Assembly (NCBI GenBank): GCA_017461345.1
Contig: JAFTYP010000023.1
Location: forward strand, 1-64,000
Length of the DNA stretch: 64,000 bases
From: Bacteroidaceae bacterium
Lineage (GTDB): Bacteria; Bacteroidota; Bacteroidia; Bacteroidales; Bacteroidaceae
Direction of reading: 5' to 3'
In this document: positions 25,267 to 34,394 of the stretch, in pieces
Numbering within the stretch: position 1 is the first letter of the stretch
Layout of the letters: each line of letters opens with the position of its first letter
Program-made: the position numbers and the translations under genes
The notes under the pieces: generated by a model
Databases searched by the model: none
What the model saw: the letters and a program-made list of their open reading frames with translations, nothing else
What the model was told of the DNA's origin: nothing

Positions 25267-26892
25267 TTATCGATTGTGTTTTATGGTTTTCTTACCTTCT
25301 TGTATGATGATCCCTGAATAATTCTCCGAAACCCTTTGCCCACTTAAATTATATAAATGTGTTTCATTTGGAAAGGAAGGACGGCGACCGATGCCTAATG
25401 CTTCGGAATCAAAGATAAAACTAATAAGGCCGTCTGCAGATTCGGTAATTTCAGTAATGGAATGATTCATTAATTTTTTGCCCTCAAGGTTGGAATTGTA
25501 TGGACTCCATGCAGGGACAGACATGTCGGTAAGTTCCGTTTTTCCCAAAGTGCCGGGCCAAGGATCGGCCGACAAAGTGAAAGAGGTGCAGAGGTTATCA
25601 GCAGGGATAATGGTCATGCGCTGATGTGAACGTGTGTTATTAACAGTATTTTCTGCCCAGGCAGAACTGTCGTAATCTACATGGAGAATAAGCATCCCAT
25701 GACCTTCAAGGTGTTTGTCCCAACTTGTTTGCTGACGGTTTTCAAACAGATAGTATTCATTGTCATTACCATCGTTTCTTAAAATATATGCAATAGGTTC
25801 GGAAGTCAAGGCTGCCATATCCTTTACCTCCGTTGCCTCGCTGAGTTCAATCGGTTGAAGCCAACCGCAAAACATGCGTTCATAACTTGTAAAGCCGGCA
25901 GGAGTGCCACCGTTTCCATTGTATTCGCCATAGTCCATGAGGTCCCACGAGTCCATGCCAAAATTACTTCCCATAGTGTCGTAAAAATCGGGAAGCCCAA
26001 AGCAATGCGCAAATTCGTGGCATGCGATGCCAATGCCGGTAATGGATGTTCCACTCGTGCCCAATAATTCTGCACTGGTGGCATAGGCGTCAATCGTTAC
26101 GCCGTCGGCAATGACCGCCCCCTCACCATCGTTCTCGTACTCATATGCTTCCGAAAGAAACCATGCATGAGACCATATGTCGGCATCTCTTCTGCTCTGC
26201 GCTTCGTCAAAGCCCGAATGAATAACAAAAACATGCTCCACCTCTCCGTCGTTGTCCCAGTCATACAGACTGAAATCCGTACTGTCGTCTACCATGTGGA
26301 TTGCTTGGGATACCATTTCTGCGGTATGCGCATCGTCGCCATTGATGTTGTTCCCGCCATAGTATGATAAAGGCTTATTCATCGTGACTGGGCCAACAAC
26401 ATCGAAACTGAAATCAAATAAACCATAACTTGCATCGTGGAAATAATCTCGAACGGAGCCCGTATTTAACTCATCGGAATAGCCTCTTTCGTTGAAGAAA
26501 CGCTTAAAGTCGGCATTTGTATAGTGAAATGGAGTTTGAGGAAACTGAACCAATATCACGAGTCCTCGTTTGCTTCCAGTAATAATGTTCTGTTTGTTCT
26601 TTCGTTTTACTGCATTTCGTTTCGCAAAAACTTTTTTTCGCACTGATGCTTTTGCATTCCAGCATCTTTGAATACTATCGGTATTGACGAAGCGGGCAAT
26701 GCCATCTTTGTCACATTCAAGGTATAAACCTTCGTCTGTCTTATAGAAATGCATGTTTTCGTCACCCGTCCATATTGCTTCTACTGATGTGCCGTCTGCA
26801 AGAAAGAGTGTGCATCTTTGTCTCTTTGCCGGAACAGCGGATGCAGACAGGGCACATAGATAAAGAATAGTGTAGAGGAATATATTGCGCAT
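25267..26892 (-). CDS. M6-family metalloprotease (immune inhibitor A-like), exported
   Basis: 541 residues with a signal peptide (MRNIFLYTILYLCALSASA). A pro-domain-like N-part follows (LADGTSVEAIWTGDENMHFY). The catalytic zinc motif CHEFAHCFGLPDFYD is near residue 290, with the Met-turn-like SWDLMDYG segment about 25 residues on. A short tail LYNLSGQRV...GKKTIK is at the C-terminus. A secreted endopeptidase. It is a tandem paralogue of the next gene upstream, 12 bases away, with the zinc motif at the same residue position. Confidence 0.92.
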   Translation of the reverse strand: MRNIFLYTILYLCALSASAVPAKRQRCTLFLADGTSVEAIWTGDENMHFYKTDEGLYLECDKDGIARFVNTDSIQRCWNAKASVRKKVFAKRNAVKRKNKQNIITGSKRGLVILVQFPQTPFHYTNADFKRFFNERGYSDELNTGSVRDYFHDASYGLFDFSFDVVGPVTMNKPLSYYGGNNINGDDAHTAEMVSQAIHMVDDSTDFSLYDWDNDGEVEHVFVIHSGFDEAQSRRDADIWSHAWFLSEAYEYENDGEGAVIADGVTIDAYATSAELLGTSGTSITGIGIACHEFAHCFGLPDFYDTMGSNFGMDSWDLMDYGEYNGNGGTPAGFTSYERMFCGWLQPIELSEATEVKDMAALTSEPIAYILRNDGNDNEYYLFENRQQTSWDKHLEGHGMLILHVDYDSSAWAENTVNNTRSHQRMTIIPADNLCTSFTLSADPWPGTLGKTELTDMSVPAWSPYNSNLEGKKLMNHSITEITESADGLISFIFDSEALGIGRRPSFPNETHLYNLSGQRVSENYSGIIIQEGKKTIKHNR

Positions 26893-26904
26893 TGTTAGAC
26901 TGAA

Positions 26905-28869
26905 TTATTGTATTATCATTTTCTTGACATCTCCATTGCTCTTGCGTATAACGAAGATGCCATGCCTGAATGAGAAACGATGTAGTTCATCAGCAAAACA
27001 TTCGCCAACGAACCGTCCTTTTATGTCATATACTCGTATTCTCTCTGCACTTTTGCTTATTTCGGAGATCGCGTCCGGGTTGGGGCGGAAAGATTCGCTT
27101 TCTGCCCAGGTACTGTTTCGGTATTGGTCGCTGATGGCTTGTACAGAATAAGTGTAGTCTCTGTCGGTCTTAAGATCATTTAGCCTGAATGATGTACCCG
27201 CAATGCTGTCTTTCTGAAGAACTAATTCTCCTTCACACCAGAGTTGTAAATTGTAGAGGGTTGCATTGCTAACCGATTCCCATATTGCAGTTGTGCTTCC
27301 GGGCTTGGTGTCTTCAAAACTTAAGTCTGTGGGTTTGTCCAGGGTTCCCAATGGCATTGCCTTGACAATAACAATGCCATCTGATGTTTCTTCAATATCA
27401 ACAAGTGGCTTGTTCATGTAGTTGCCTGTATAGACAAGACTTGCAGGGTAGGAATCATTCGTCAGTTCGCTGTTGCCCGTGATGCCCGGGTATGGATTGC
27501 CTTGCAAACTTGTTTGCCATGCTTCTTTTGAGGTGGCATTGTTAGAACCAATGAGGGTTCCGTTGGCAGGAATGATGGTGAGGCGTTGGTGAGTGGAACT
27601 TGTATTTACGGTGTTGCTATTCCATGCACTTGCAGAATAGTCGACATGCATTACCAACATTCCGTGACCGCGATTGCTGCACATGCCCCAATCCCAGCCT
27701 TGTGCTTGTCGGTTGTCCAGGATGTAATATTCGTTCGGATTAGCATCATTGACAAGTTTATATCCTTTTCCCCCTTGAGCAAAGCATTTTAGCCGGAGTG
27801 TACATGGGCCTGTGATGGTTTCTGTTTGTTGCCATCCCATAAATTCGCGTTCATAGGCTGTATAGTTGACAGGAACTTTACTGCTTCGGGTATACATACC
27901 GTAGTCCATGATGCTCCAATAGTCGAGGCCAAACTCTTTGTTCCTTGTGTCATAAAGGTCAGGCAAGCCGAGAGCATGGCTGATTTCGTGGATGACAACA
28001 CCCACGCCGTCCGGTTGTGTCTCTGTAATGTATCCTCCGCTGGCAGCAGTCGGACGAAGTTCGCAACTTGAGGAGCAGCCGGCAAGCGTTATTCCGTTGA
28101 CTGTGTAGGTAGACGGTCTTTCTTGGGGCCAAATGGTATTTTTGTCGTTATAACTGTTTGTGTAGTTTTGCCCAAGTCCGGCAAAGATTACAACACACAT
28201 ATCGACCTCTCCGTTTCCGTCGTTGTCGAACTGATTCCAGTTACTTTCTATTTTTTGCGCTTTGGCAAAAGATTCTTTGATGAACTGAGAGTAACGAATG
28301 TCTTTTGCATTACCGGAATCGCTACCATAGTAACTATAGACACTGTCGAGAAGAACTGGACCGATGATGGCAAATTCAGGTTGGAATTGTTCCATGCTTT
28401 GGTCCATGAAGTATTGCCGGACGCTGCCCCAGTTTCCTGTAGAGGTGTAGATGTCTGTGCCATTGAAGAAATTATTGTAAAAGCTTTGTACTCGGCTGTC
28501 GGATATGCCCACACTGAACTTCTTGTCTTTGAATGAAGCCAGAATGACAGGTATTTTCTTCGTGCCTGTTGGCTTTATTAATGCAGTTTCGATACTACCA
28601 ACTTTTTTTCTTGCAGAAAGGTGTTCTGGAGGTAGTGATGCTATGAATTCTTTTCTTGAAAGACCAGTGGCAAAAAATAAGCCATCGCGTTCCAGTACTA
28701 CTTCGCCTTCATCTGTAACGAGGTAGTCTGTTTTTTCGTCGCCATAGGCAGTTACCATGACTGTTCGTCCGTCGTTGAGTGTTACGTTTCGGCGGATTCT
28801 TAGTGCAGGAACTGCTAAGGTCCAGACGGATATGCTTGTTAGGATGAAACTTAGGATAAGTCTTTTCAT
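26905..28869 (-). CDS. M6-family metalloprotease with fibronectin III-like domain, exported
   Basis: 654 residues with a signal peptide. The zinc motif HEISHALGLPDLYD is near residue 291, followed by YWSIMDYGMY. Residues about 510-600 resemble a fibronectin type III domain (PTDLSFEDTKPGSTTAIWESV). The C-terminus VYDIKGRFV...HGIFVIRKSNG is a divergent sorting tail. It is the first gene of the operon, with a consensus promoter at 28900-28931. Together with the next two genes it makes a secreted protease/glycosidase set that could attack glycoproteins such as mucin (inferred). Confidence 0.93.
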   Translation of the reverse strand: MKRLILSFILTSISVWTLAVPALRIRRNVTLNDGRTVMVTAYGDEKTDYLVTDEGEVVLERDGLFFATGLSRKEFIASLPPEHLSARKKVGSIETALIKPTGTKKIPVILASFKDKKFSVGISDSRVQSFYNNFFNGTDIYTSTGNWGSVRQYFMDQSMEQFQPEFAIIGPVLLDSVYSYYGSDSGNAKDIRYSQFIKESFAKAQKIESNWNQFDNDGNGEVDMCVVIFAGLGQNYTNSYNDKNTIWPQERPSTYTVNGITLAGCSSSCELRPTAASGGYITETQPDGVGVVIHEISHALGLPDLYDTRNKEFGLDYWSIMDYGMYTRSSKVPVNYTAYEREFMGWQQTETITGPCTLRLKCFAQGGKGYKLVNDANPNEYYILDNRQAQGWDWGMCSNRGHGMLVMHVDYSASAWNSNTVNTSSTHQRLTIIPANGTLIGSNNATSKEAWQTSLQGNPYPGITGNSELTNDSYPASLVYTGNYMNKPLVDIEETSDGIVIVKAMPLGTLDKPTDLSFEDTKPGSTTAIWESVSNATLYNLQLWCEGELVLQKDSIAGTSFRLNDLKTDRDYTYSVQAISDQYRNSTWAESESFRPNPDAISEISKSAERIRVYDIKGRFVGECFADELHRFSFRHGIFVIRKSNGDVKKMIIQ

Positions 28870-28899
28870 GTTGTTAGCGCATTATATATATAATGTGTG

Positions 28900-28931
28900 C
28901 AAAAATACGTTTTTTCATGCTTTCATGCAAA
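28900..28931 (-). promoter_or_regulatory. Promoter of the M6-M6-sialidase operon
   Basis: Minus strand: TTTG (28928-28931), a 20-base spacer, TATTTTTG (28900-28907). The leader is about 25 bases. It is back to back with the tRNA-Ala promoter, the two upstream boxes being 14 bases apart. Confidence 0.8.
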
Positions 28932-28945
28932 AAATGCTCTAATTA

Positions 28946-28977
28946 TTTGCATGTTCGGTGGAAAGTGAGTACTTTTG
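28946..28977 (+). promoter_or_regulatory. Promoter of tRNA-Ala
   Basis: TTTG (28946-28949), a 20-base spacer, TACTTTTG (28970-28977), 11 bases before the tRNA 5' end. Confidence 0.85.
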
Positions 28978-28988
28978 CATCGCTTTAA

Positions 28989-29062
<74 letters not shown>

Positions 29063-29070
29063 CAGAGTTA

Positions 29071-29102
29071 AAGATGGATGGTTTTGCCGTCCATCTTTTT
29101 TT
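29071..29102 (+). terminator. Terminator of tRNA-Ala
   Basis: AAGATGGATGG pairs with CCGTCCATCTT (one G-T) around TTTTG and is followed by a T run. It starts 8 bases after the tRNA. Confidence 0.9.
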
Positions 29103-29130
29103 CTTTCGAGTATGTAGTTTTGCAGATAAC

Positions 29131-29168
29131 AATACGCCTTCAAAGCCCTATCGCTTTGAAGGCGTATT
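29131..29168 (-). terminator. Terminator of tkt-rpiB
   Basis: Perfect 15-bp stem (29131-29145 with 29154-29168) with an 8-base loop, 35 bases after the rpiB stop. It may act on both strands. Confidence 0.65.
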
Positions 29169-29203
29169 ATTATTGGTTTAATGTTATGTTTTACGATAAA
29201 TTA

Positions 29204-29638
29204 CTATTGGAGAGGTATCTTTGCGATTCTGCCTTCGTGACGACCGCCTTCGAAGGGAGTCTGGAAATACTCGTCCATGATTGCGTCTGCTTCTTCGTTT
29301 GTGATGAAGCGACCGGGCATGACAAGCACATTGGCATTGTTGTGTTGTCTTGCGAGGTGGGCTATCTCTGGTTTCCAGCAGAGTGCGGCTCGAATAATCT
29401 GGTGCTTGTTTAGGGTCATATTGATTCCTTCTCCGCTGCCACAGATGGCAATGCCTTTCTCGCATTCGCCAACTTCTATGCCTGCTGCCAAGGCATGTGC
29501 AAAGTCTGGGTAATCACAACTTTCTTCGTTGTAGGTTCCGTAGTCGTGAAACTCAATTCCCTTTTGTGTGAGGTATTCTTTTACGTGTTGTTTGAGTGCA
29601 AAGCCTGCGTGGTCGCTTGCGAGTCCTATTTTGCTCAT
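29204..29638 (-). CDS. rpiB: Ribose-5-phosphate isomerase B
   Basis: 144 residues. Interconverts ribose 5-phosphate and ribulose 5-phosphate. The family start KIGLASDHAGFALK, the active-site Cys in AICGSGEGI and the NANVLVMPGRF segment are present. The ATG overlaps the tkt stop (ATGA), so the two non-oxidative pentose phosphate enzymes are translationally coupled. Confidence 0.96.
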   Translation of the reverse strand: MSKIGLASDHAGFALKQHVKEYLTQKGIEFHDYGTYNEESCDYPDFAHALAAGIEVGECEKGIAICGSGEGINMTLNKHQIIRAALCWKPEIAHLARQHNNANVLVMPGRFITNEEADAIMDEYFQTPFEGGRHEGRIAKIPLQ

Positions 29639-31665
29639 GCCAATATCTTCTTTGCTTGTTCGTAAACGTTTTCGGCGGTGAAGCCGAATTTCTGGTCAAG
29701 TACTTTGTATGGTGCTGAGTAGCCGAAACTGCCAAGTCCCCAGATTGTGCTGTCTTGGTGTGCTCCGACGAGGAAACCTTGCAGGTTGACGGGCAGTCCG
29801 GCTGTGAGGCCGAAGACTTTGCTGCCAATGGGGAACAATTCCTGCTGGTATGAGATGGGTTGTTCGCGGAAGAGGCCTTCGCTGGGTGCGCTGACTACTC
29901 GCACTTTATATCCGTCTTTGCGGAGGAGGCGTGCGCCTGCGATGAGGGTGCTAACTTCGGAACCGTTGCCGACGAAGATGATGTCGAACTCCTTGTCGCT
30001 TTCGGCGGCGATGTATGCACCGCGAGTTGTTCCTTCGTAGTCTGTTCCTTCGGGAAGGTCTTCTATTGTTTGGCGGCTGAGGATGAGGGCAGATGGTGTT
30101 TGGGTGTTTTCCATTGCCATCTTCCAGCACCATGTTGTTGCTTTAACGTCTGCAGGTCGCATGACGAGCATGGAGTTTCTGCCGCTGTGGTTTTTCATTT
30201 TTTCCATCAGTCGGATTTGTGCTTCTTGTTCGACTGGTTCGTGTGTTGGTCCGTCTTCGCCGACGCGGAATGCGTCGTGACTCCATACGAACTTGATGGG
30301 TATTTGCATGAGTGCTGCCATGCGGATGGCGGGCTTCATGTAGTCGGAGAAGACGAAGAATGTGCCACAGGCTGCTATGACTCCGCCATGGAGCATCATG
30401 CCTATGCAACAGCATGCCATGGTGAGTTCTGCAACGCCTGCTTGCAGGAAGCCTCCGCCGAAGTTGTCGCGTGAGATGACTGTTGCTCCACCTTTGATGA
30501 ATCCGTCTGTTTTGTCTGAATTGCAGAGGTCTGCCGAACTGACAATCATGTTGGGAACTTGTTTGGCGAGCAGTGTGAGGCATGCGCTTGATGCGTTGCG
30601 TGTTGCGTCGTTCGGCTTTTGTTGTATGCTGTCCCAGTCGATGTCGGGCAGTTTGCCGGCGAACCAATCTTTGAGTTGTGCTGCTTTTTCTTTATTGTTT
30701 TCTTCCCATTCTTTTTCTTCTGTGTAGCGTGCTGCGACGATGTTTTCGAGTTCTTTGAGTCGTTCTTCGTAGAGGTTTGCTACTTCGGGGAAGATGACGA
30801 ATGGTTCGTCGGGGTTGCCTCCGAGGTTGGTGACGGTGTTGCGATATGCGTCGCCACCGAGTGGTGCTCCGTGTGTTTGGCAACTGCGTTCGTAACTGCT
30901 GCCGTCGGCTTTCTGTGCGCCTTTACCCATGATGCAGTGTCCGATGATGAGTGTAGGCTTGCCTTCTACGGTTTTTGCTTTGTCGAGTGCTTGTCGGATT
31001 TGTGCTACATCGTTGCCGTCGATGTCGATGACTTCCCAGCCGAAGGCGCGATAGCGCATGGCTACGTCTTCGTTTGTCACGACGTTTGTTTCGGTGGAAA
31101 GTTGTATGTCGTTGGCATCATAGAACATGATGAGGTTGTCGAGCCCGAGGTTGCCTGCTATGCGGGCTGCTCCCATGCTGATTTCTTCTTGTATGCCGCC
31201 GTCGCTTATGTAGGTGTAGATGGTTTCTTTCTTGAATGTCGGGTTCCCTGTCTTTGCGTAGAGGAACTTGGCTGCAATGGCTGCGCCTATGGCATAGGTG
31301 TGTCCTTGTCCCAGAGGGCCGCTTGAGTTTTCGATACCTCTTTCGTAGCACACTTCGGGATGACCTGGTGTGGGAGAGCCCCATTGGCGTAATTGTTGCA
31401 GTTCTTCGAGGCTGAATTTGCCGATGAGGGTCAGTTCAGCATAGAGCATGGGCGACATGTGGCCGGGGTCGAGGAAGAAGCGGTCGCGACCTTCCCAGCG
31501 TGGATTCTTCGGGTCGAACTGCAGATATTCGCTATAAAGGACATTGATGAAGTCGGCACCGCCCATTGCTCCGCCGGGGTGTCCGCTTTTTGCTTTCTCT
31601 ACCATCGCGACTGACAGTATGCGGATGTTGTCGGCGGCACGATTCATTAGAGGTATTCCGTTCAT
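29635..31665 (-). CDS. tkt: Transketolase
   Basis: 676 residues, full length. Thiamine diphosphate enzyme transferring two-carbon units in the pentose phosphate pathway. N-terminal KSGHPGGAMGGADF, the TPP motif YISDGGIQEE...NLIMFYDAND, the central YMKPAIRMAALM region and SHDAFRVGEDGPTHEP (cofactor and sugar-phosphate binding) are all present. It overlaps rpiB by 4 bases. A promoter is at 31703-31733. Confidence 0.97.
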   Translation of the reverse strand: MNGIPLMNRAADNIRILSVAMVEKAKSGHPGGAMGGADFINVLYSEYLQFDPKNPRWEGRDRFFLDPGHMSPMLYAELTLIGKFSLEELQQLRQWGSPTPGHPEVCYERGIENSSGPLGQGHTYAIGAAIAAKFLYAKTGNPTFKKETIYTYISDGGIQEEISMGAARIAGNLGLDNLIMFYDANDIQLSTETNVVTNEDVAMRYRAFGWEVIDIDGNDVAQIRQALDKAKTVEGKPTLIIGHCIMGKGAQKADGSSYERSCQTHGAPLGGDAYRNTVTNLGGNPDEPFVIFPEVANLYEERLKELENIVAARYTEEKEWEENNKEKAAQLKDWFAGKLPDIDWDSIQQKPNDATRNASSACLTLLAKQVPNMIVSSADLCNSDKTDGFIKGGATVISRDNFGGGFLQAGVAELTMACCCIGMMLHGGVIAACGTFFVFSDYMKPAIRMAALMQIPIKFVWSHDAFRVGEDGPTHEPVEQEAQIRLMEKMKNHSGRNSMLVMRPADVKATTWCWKMAMENTQTPSALILSRQTIEDLPEGTDYEGTTRGAYIAAESDKEFDIIFVGNGSEVSTLIAGARLLRKDGYKVRVVSAPSEGLFREQPISYQQELFPIGSKVFGLTAGLPVNLQGFLVGAHQDSTIWGLGSFGYSAPYKVLDQKFGFTAENVYEQAKKILA

Positions 31666-31702
31666 AAAGTATTAAGATATCAGGTTGTATGTTTATGTGT
31701 GA

Positions 31703-31733
31703 CAAAGGTACTACATTTTGTCCGAAAAGACAA
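31703..31733 (-). promoter_or_regulatory. Promoter of tkt-rpiB
   Basis: Minus strand: TTG (31731-31733), a 20-base spacer, TACCTTTG (31703-31710). The leader is about 35 bases. Confidence 0.7.
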
Positions 31734-31926
31734 CCTTCTTTACTCTTTTATTTGCTTAAAAGTGTGTTTTTAATTTTTGGTGCATGTTTGGCGTGTAGAA
31801 GTCCAAAAATCATTTTGTCAGCCCAACAGACGTTTTGCTTTCTTTTTAATACTTCGGTTTTTGATGTAAAACGTTGTCATTTAGATGGAGCCGTGTTGAG
31901 TTATTGCATTTTTCTTGTGCCTTTCT

Positions 31927-32014
31927 GCAACTTAACGTGTATGGTTGCCCGACTTAACGTGTATAGTTTGCTGACTTAACGTGTATGGTTGTCCGACTTA
32001 ACGTGAGTATTTGG
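31927..32014. repeat. 22-bp tandem array, locus D
   Basis: Units at 31927-31948, 31949-31970, 31971-31992 and 31993-32014. All four contain GACTTAACGTG or CAACTTAACGTG. The array is flanked by a 9-bp inverted repeat, GCATTTTTC at 31906-31914 and GAAAAATGC at 32029-32037. Apart from this array and the tkt promoter, the 575-base gap 31666-32240 shows nothing I can name. Confidence 0.9.
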
Positions 32015-32240
32015 CCAAACATACACTCGAAAAATGCCACTTTTATGCTCGAATTTCCCGGGTTTAATGGCATAAATTCTATCACATAAAAATGTAAATG
32101 CTACATTGTCAGTGCGTTATGCTTTTCGGTGAGAATGCGTTCTTTTTTATAATGATGTGGATTGGGCGTTTCGACGACATTCTCAGCGATTGGAAGAAAT
32201 ACAGAAAGTAAGGATTTTCGGGGAAAAGGTTTACAAAATG

Positions 32241-32405
32241 TCACTTGGGGCAAATGTACGTCCCGCCCACCCATTCGGTGAAAGGTTCTTCGCCCTGGAG
32301 TTTGTGCCAGCCAAGAAAATCTCCTTCGTCGTTGGTTTCTACAACCACAGGACCCGGTTGTAAATCTCCGTTAGGAAGGCAAATGTTGTGGTAGGCACGT
32401 TTCAT
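32241..32405 (-). CDS. Small conserved-looking protein, 54 residues
   Basis: Starts MKRAYHNICLPNGDLQPGP and ends EPFTEWVGGTYICPK. Its ATG overlaps the TGA of the DUF4296 gene (ATGA), the same coupling seen between the genes before it. That coupling and the absence of disruption are the main evidence it is real. It has no signal peptide or membrane segment. I recall similar short proteins beside lspA/DUF4296 in other Bacteroidales, but this is from memory. Function unknown. Confidence 0.75.
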   Translation of the reverse strand: MKRAYHNICLPNGDLQPGPVVVETNDEGDFLGWHKLQGEEPFTEWVGGTYICPK

Positions 32406-33388
32406 CGGCGTCGTCTGTTTGTTCGGTTGGGAATCCCTCGCATAGGACGAATGGGGTTCGGGTTCTCTTTTACGACGTTTATTCTCTTTTCTTTCGGCTG
32501 GCTTTCTCGCACTTGCTGCGGCGTGAGACGCTCCGTCTTTGGCTGCGGCAGCGTGTCGGTGGCAACGGAATCAATGCGTAACGTGTCGGTTTCGACAACC
32601 GGTTTTTCCTCGATGCGCTTGTGTATCCTGATAAGTTGCATTTTGTTTATCAGCAGAGGCTTAGGCTTGTCGGCATCGTGGTTCGTAGGAAGATAGATGT
32701 ATCCCGATATTGTTCGGAGGTTCAGACTGTCGATGCTCTTGTCGGGGAAGTGCCTCAATTCGTTCTCTGCATTGTTTCCAACCAGATCTGTCACTGCAGC
32801 AACCGTGTCTGTGTCATATTGAAAACTGAGCAGCGCAATGGCCTCGTTGTTCATCGACCGTGCCACAAACTGCGACCGGAAACGCCATATAAAACAATCT
32901 CCGGCTTTGAAGGTGGAATCGGCTTTCATCTGGAAAGAATAAACGCATTGTACAGGATTCGCAGCAAGACAAGTAAAATCCTTGCCCAACCAAATGTTGG
33001 CCGTGTCGCCGTCGCTCGTTAAGGACTCAAACTGATCTTGCTTCTCAACAGATTCAAGCCCCATTCGCTCAGCCTGTGCCTGCACACGATTCACTACATT
33101 ATCATATACAAAAGTGAACTTTTCAGCACGTCCGCTGTAATAGACCATCGACGAGTCGAACTCTGCTTCAGTAATGCGGTGCTTCCGAAAAACAGCCTGG
33201 ATGTATTTGTAACGCGCAACATCGGCGTTCTCGCTTTGTGCTTCGGCCATGCCCTGTGCCAGATGTATGTCGACCAACACATCTGTCATCTTCTCCTCGC
33301 TCAAGATTCCACCGGGCACAGTAGGGGTGCAGGCCCAAAAGAACAAACAGAAGACAAGGAATAGCAAACGGGCGGCAAGGCGTATCAT
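32402..33388 (-). CDS. DUF4296 domain lipoprotein
   Basis: 328 residues. A lipoprotein signal ends at Cys20 (LFFWAC). Residues about 28-120 match DUF4296 (LSEEKMTDVLVDIHLAQGMAE...HRITEAEFDSSMVYYS). The later part is beta-rich and unassigned. The C-terminus is basic and proline-rich (RGIPNRTNRRRR). The family is specific to Bacteroidetes and of unknown role; its constant place after lspA, the enzyme that would process its own signal, suggests envelope maturation (inferred). It overlaps lspA by 4 bases. Confidence 0.88.
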   Translation of the reverse strand: MIRLAARLLFLVFCLFFWACTPTVPGGILSEEKMTDVLVDIHLAQGMAEAQSENADVARYKYIQAVFRKHRITEAEFDSSMVYYSGRAEKFTFVYDNVVNRVQAQAERMGLESVEKQDQFESLTSDGDTANIWLGKDFTCLAANPVQCVYSFQMKADSTFKAGDCFIWRFRSQFVARSMNNEAIALLSFQYDTDTVAAVTDLVGNNAENELRHFPDKSIDSLNLRTISGYIYLPTNHDADKPKPLLINKMQLIRIHKRIEEKPVVETDTLRIDSVATDTLPQPKTERLTPQQVRESQPKEKRINVVKENPNPIRPMRGIPNRTNRRRR

Positions 33389-33990
33389 CGGAACATTTTC
33401 TTATTATAGAAGATGATGAGCGCAATAACTCCACAACTTATGCAGGCGTCGGCAAAGTTGAAAATGGGAGAAAAGAATATGAAATGGTCGCCACCGACAA
33501 ATGGTAACCACGATGGCCAATCCCATTCCACAAGCGGAAAGTAAAACATATCCACCACGCGGCCCAGCATCATCTGCCCATAGCCAGTGCCCCATGAAAC
33601 CAATTCCGCTTTCAATGGGGCAGGCGGATTGTTGAATATCATGCCATAGAACAAGCAGTCGAAGATGTTTCCTGCTGCTCCTGCCGTAACAAGTGTCAGG
33701 CAGACAAGGTATCCCCAACGGATGCCGCTCTTAATGCTTTTACAAATATACCAAATAAGCGCAGCAACAGCAACGATACGGAAAGAAGTGAGAAACCACT
33801 TGTTGAAGACTTCCATGCCGAATGCCATACCGTCATTCTCGGTAAAGAGAATGTAAAACCAATCCGTGACACGTATGCTTTGATACATATGCATACCCGT
33901 CTTGACGGCTACCTTTATGGCTTGGTCAATAGCAATGATGCCAATCGTAAGGCAGACAGCAGTAAGTGCTTGGACTTGTTTGCGAGTCAT
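33385..33990 (-). CDS. lspA: Lipoprotein signal peptidase (signal peptidase II)
   Basis: 201 residues with four membrane segments. Cleaves prolipoprotein signal peptides at the lipidated Cys in the inner membrane. The two catalytic Asp regions are visible: GNIFDCLFYGMIFN and SPIFNFADACISCG. The NDGMAFGM segment is also present. It is longer than the E. coli enzyme through an inserted loop (EWDWPSWLPFVGGDH), as usual in Bacteroidetes. It overlaps the dksA-like gene by one base and DUF4296 by four. Confidence 0.95.
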   Translation of the reverse strand: MTRKQVQALTAVCLTIGIIAIDQAIKVAVKTGMHMYQSIRVTDWFYILFTENDGMAFGMEVFNKWFLTSFRIVAVAALIWYICKSIKSGIRWGYLVCLTLVTAGAAGNIFDCLFYGMIFNNPPAPLKAELVSWGTGYGQMMLGRVVDMFYFPLVEWDWPSWLPFVGGDHFIFFSPIFNFADACISCGVIALIIFYNKKMFR

Positions 33991-34376
33991 TAGCGTTTCT
34001 TGTCGCGTGCTTGCTTTGCTTCAATGGACAGCGTTGCATGGGGGACGGCACGAAGACGTTCCTTCGGAATCAGTTTCCCTGTCTCACGGCAAACACCATA
34101 TGTCTTGTTCTGAATGCGAATCAGTGCGGCTTGCAGTCCGGTGATGAACTTTTGTGCACGCATGGCTTCGTTCATAAGTGCTTCCTTCGAGAGAGTTTCG
34201 GAACCTTCCTCCAATGTGTGGTAAGTGGAGTGTGTCTCGTCGTCGTTAACTCCTCCACCATTGATTTTCTCCATGAGAACCTCATAGTCGCTCTTGGCTC
34301 TGTCGAGTTTCTCGTTGATTAGCAGACGGAACTCCTCGAGTTCTTCGTCGGTGTATCTGATTTTATTGTCTTCCAT
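33990..34376 (-). CDS. DksA/TraR-family protein with degenerate zinc finger
   Basis: 128 residues. A coiled-coil N-half (EELEEFRLLINEKLDRAKSDYEVL) and the C-terminal YGVCRETGKLIPKERLRAVPHAT match the DksA family, whose members bind in the RNA polymerase secondary channel. Only one of the four zinc-ligand Cys is kept, which I believe is usual for the Bacteroidetes form. Its place between ileS and lspA is also typical of the group. It starts 18 bases after ileS. Confidence 0.88.
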   Translation of the reverse strand: MEDNKIRYTDEELEEFRLLINEKLDRAKSDYEVLMEKINGGGVNDDETHSTYHTLEEGSETLSKEALMNEAMRAQKFITGLQAALIRIQNKTYGVCRETGKLIPKERLRAVPHATLSIEAKQARDKKR

Positions 34377-34394
34377 ACCTGTAGATTTTGGTTA

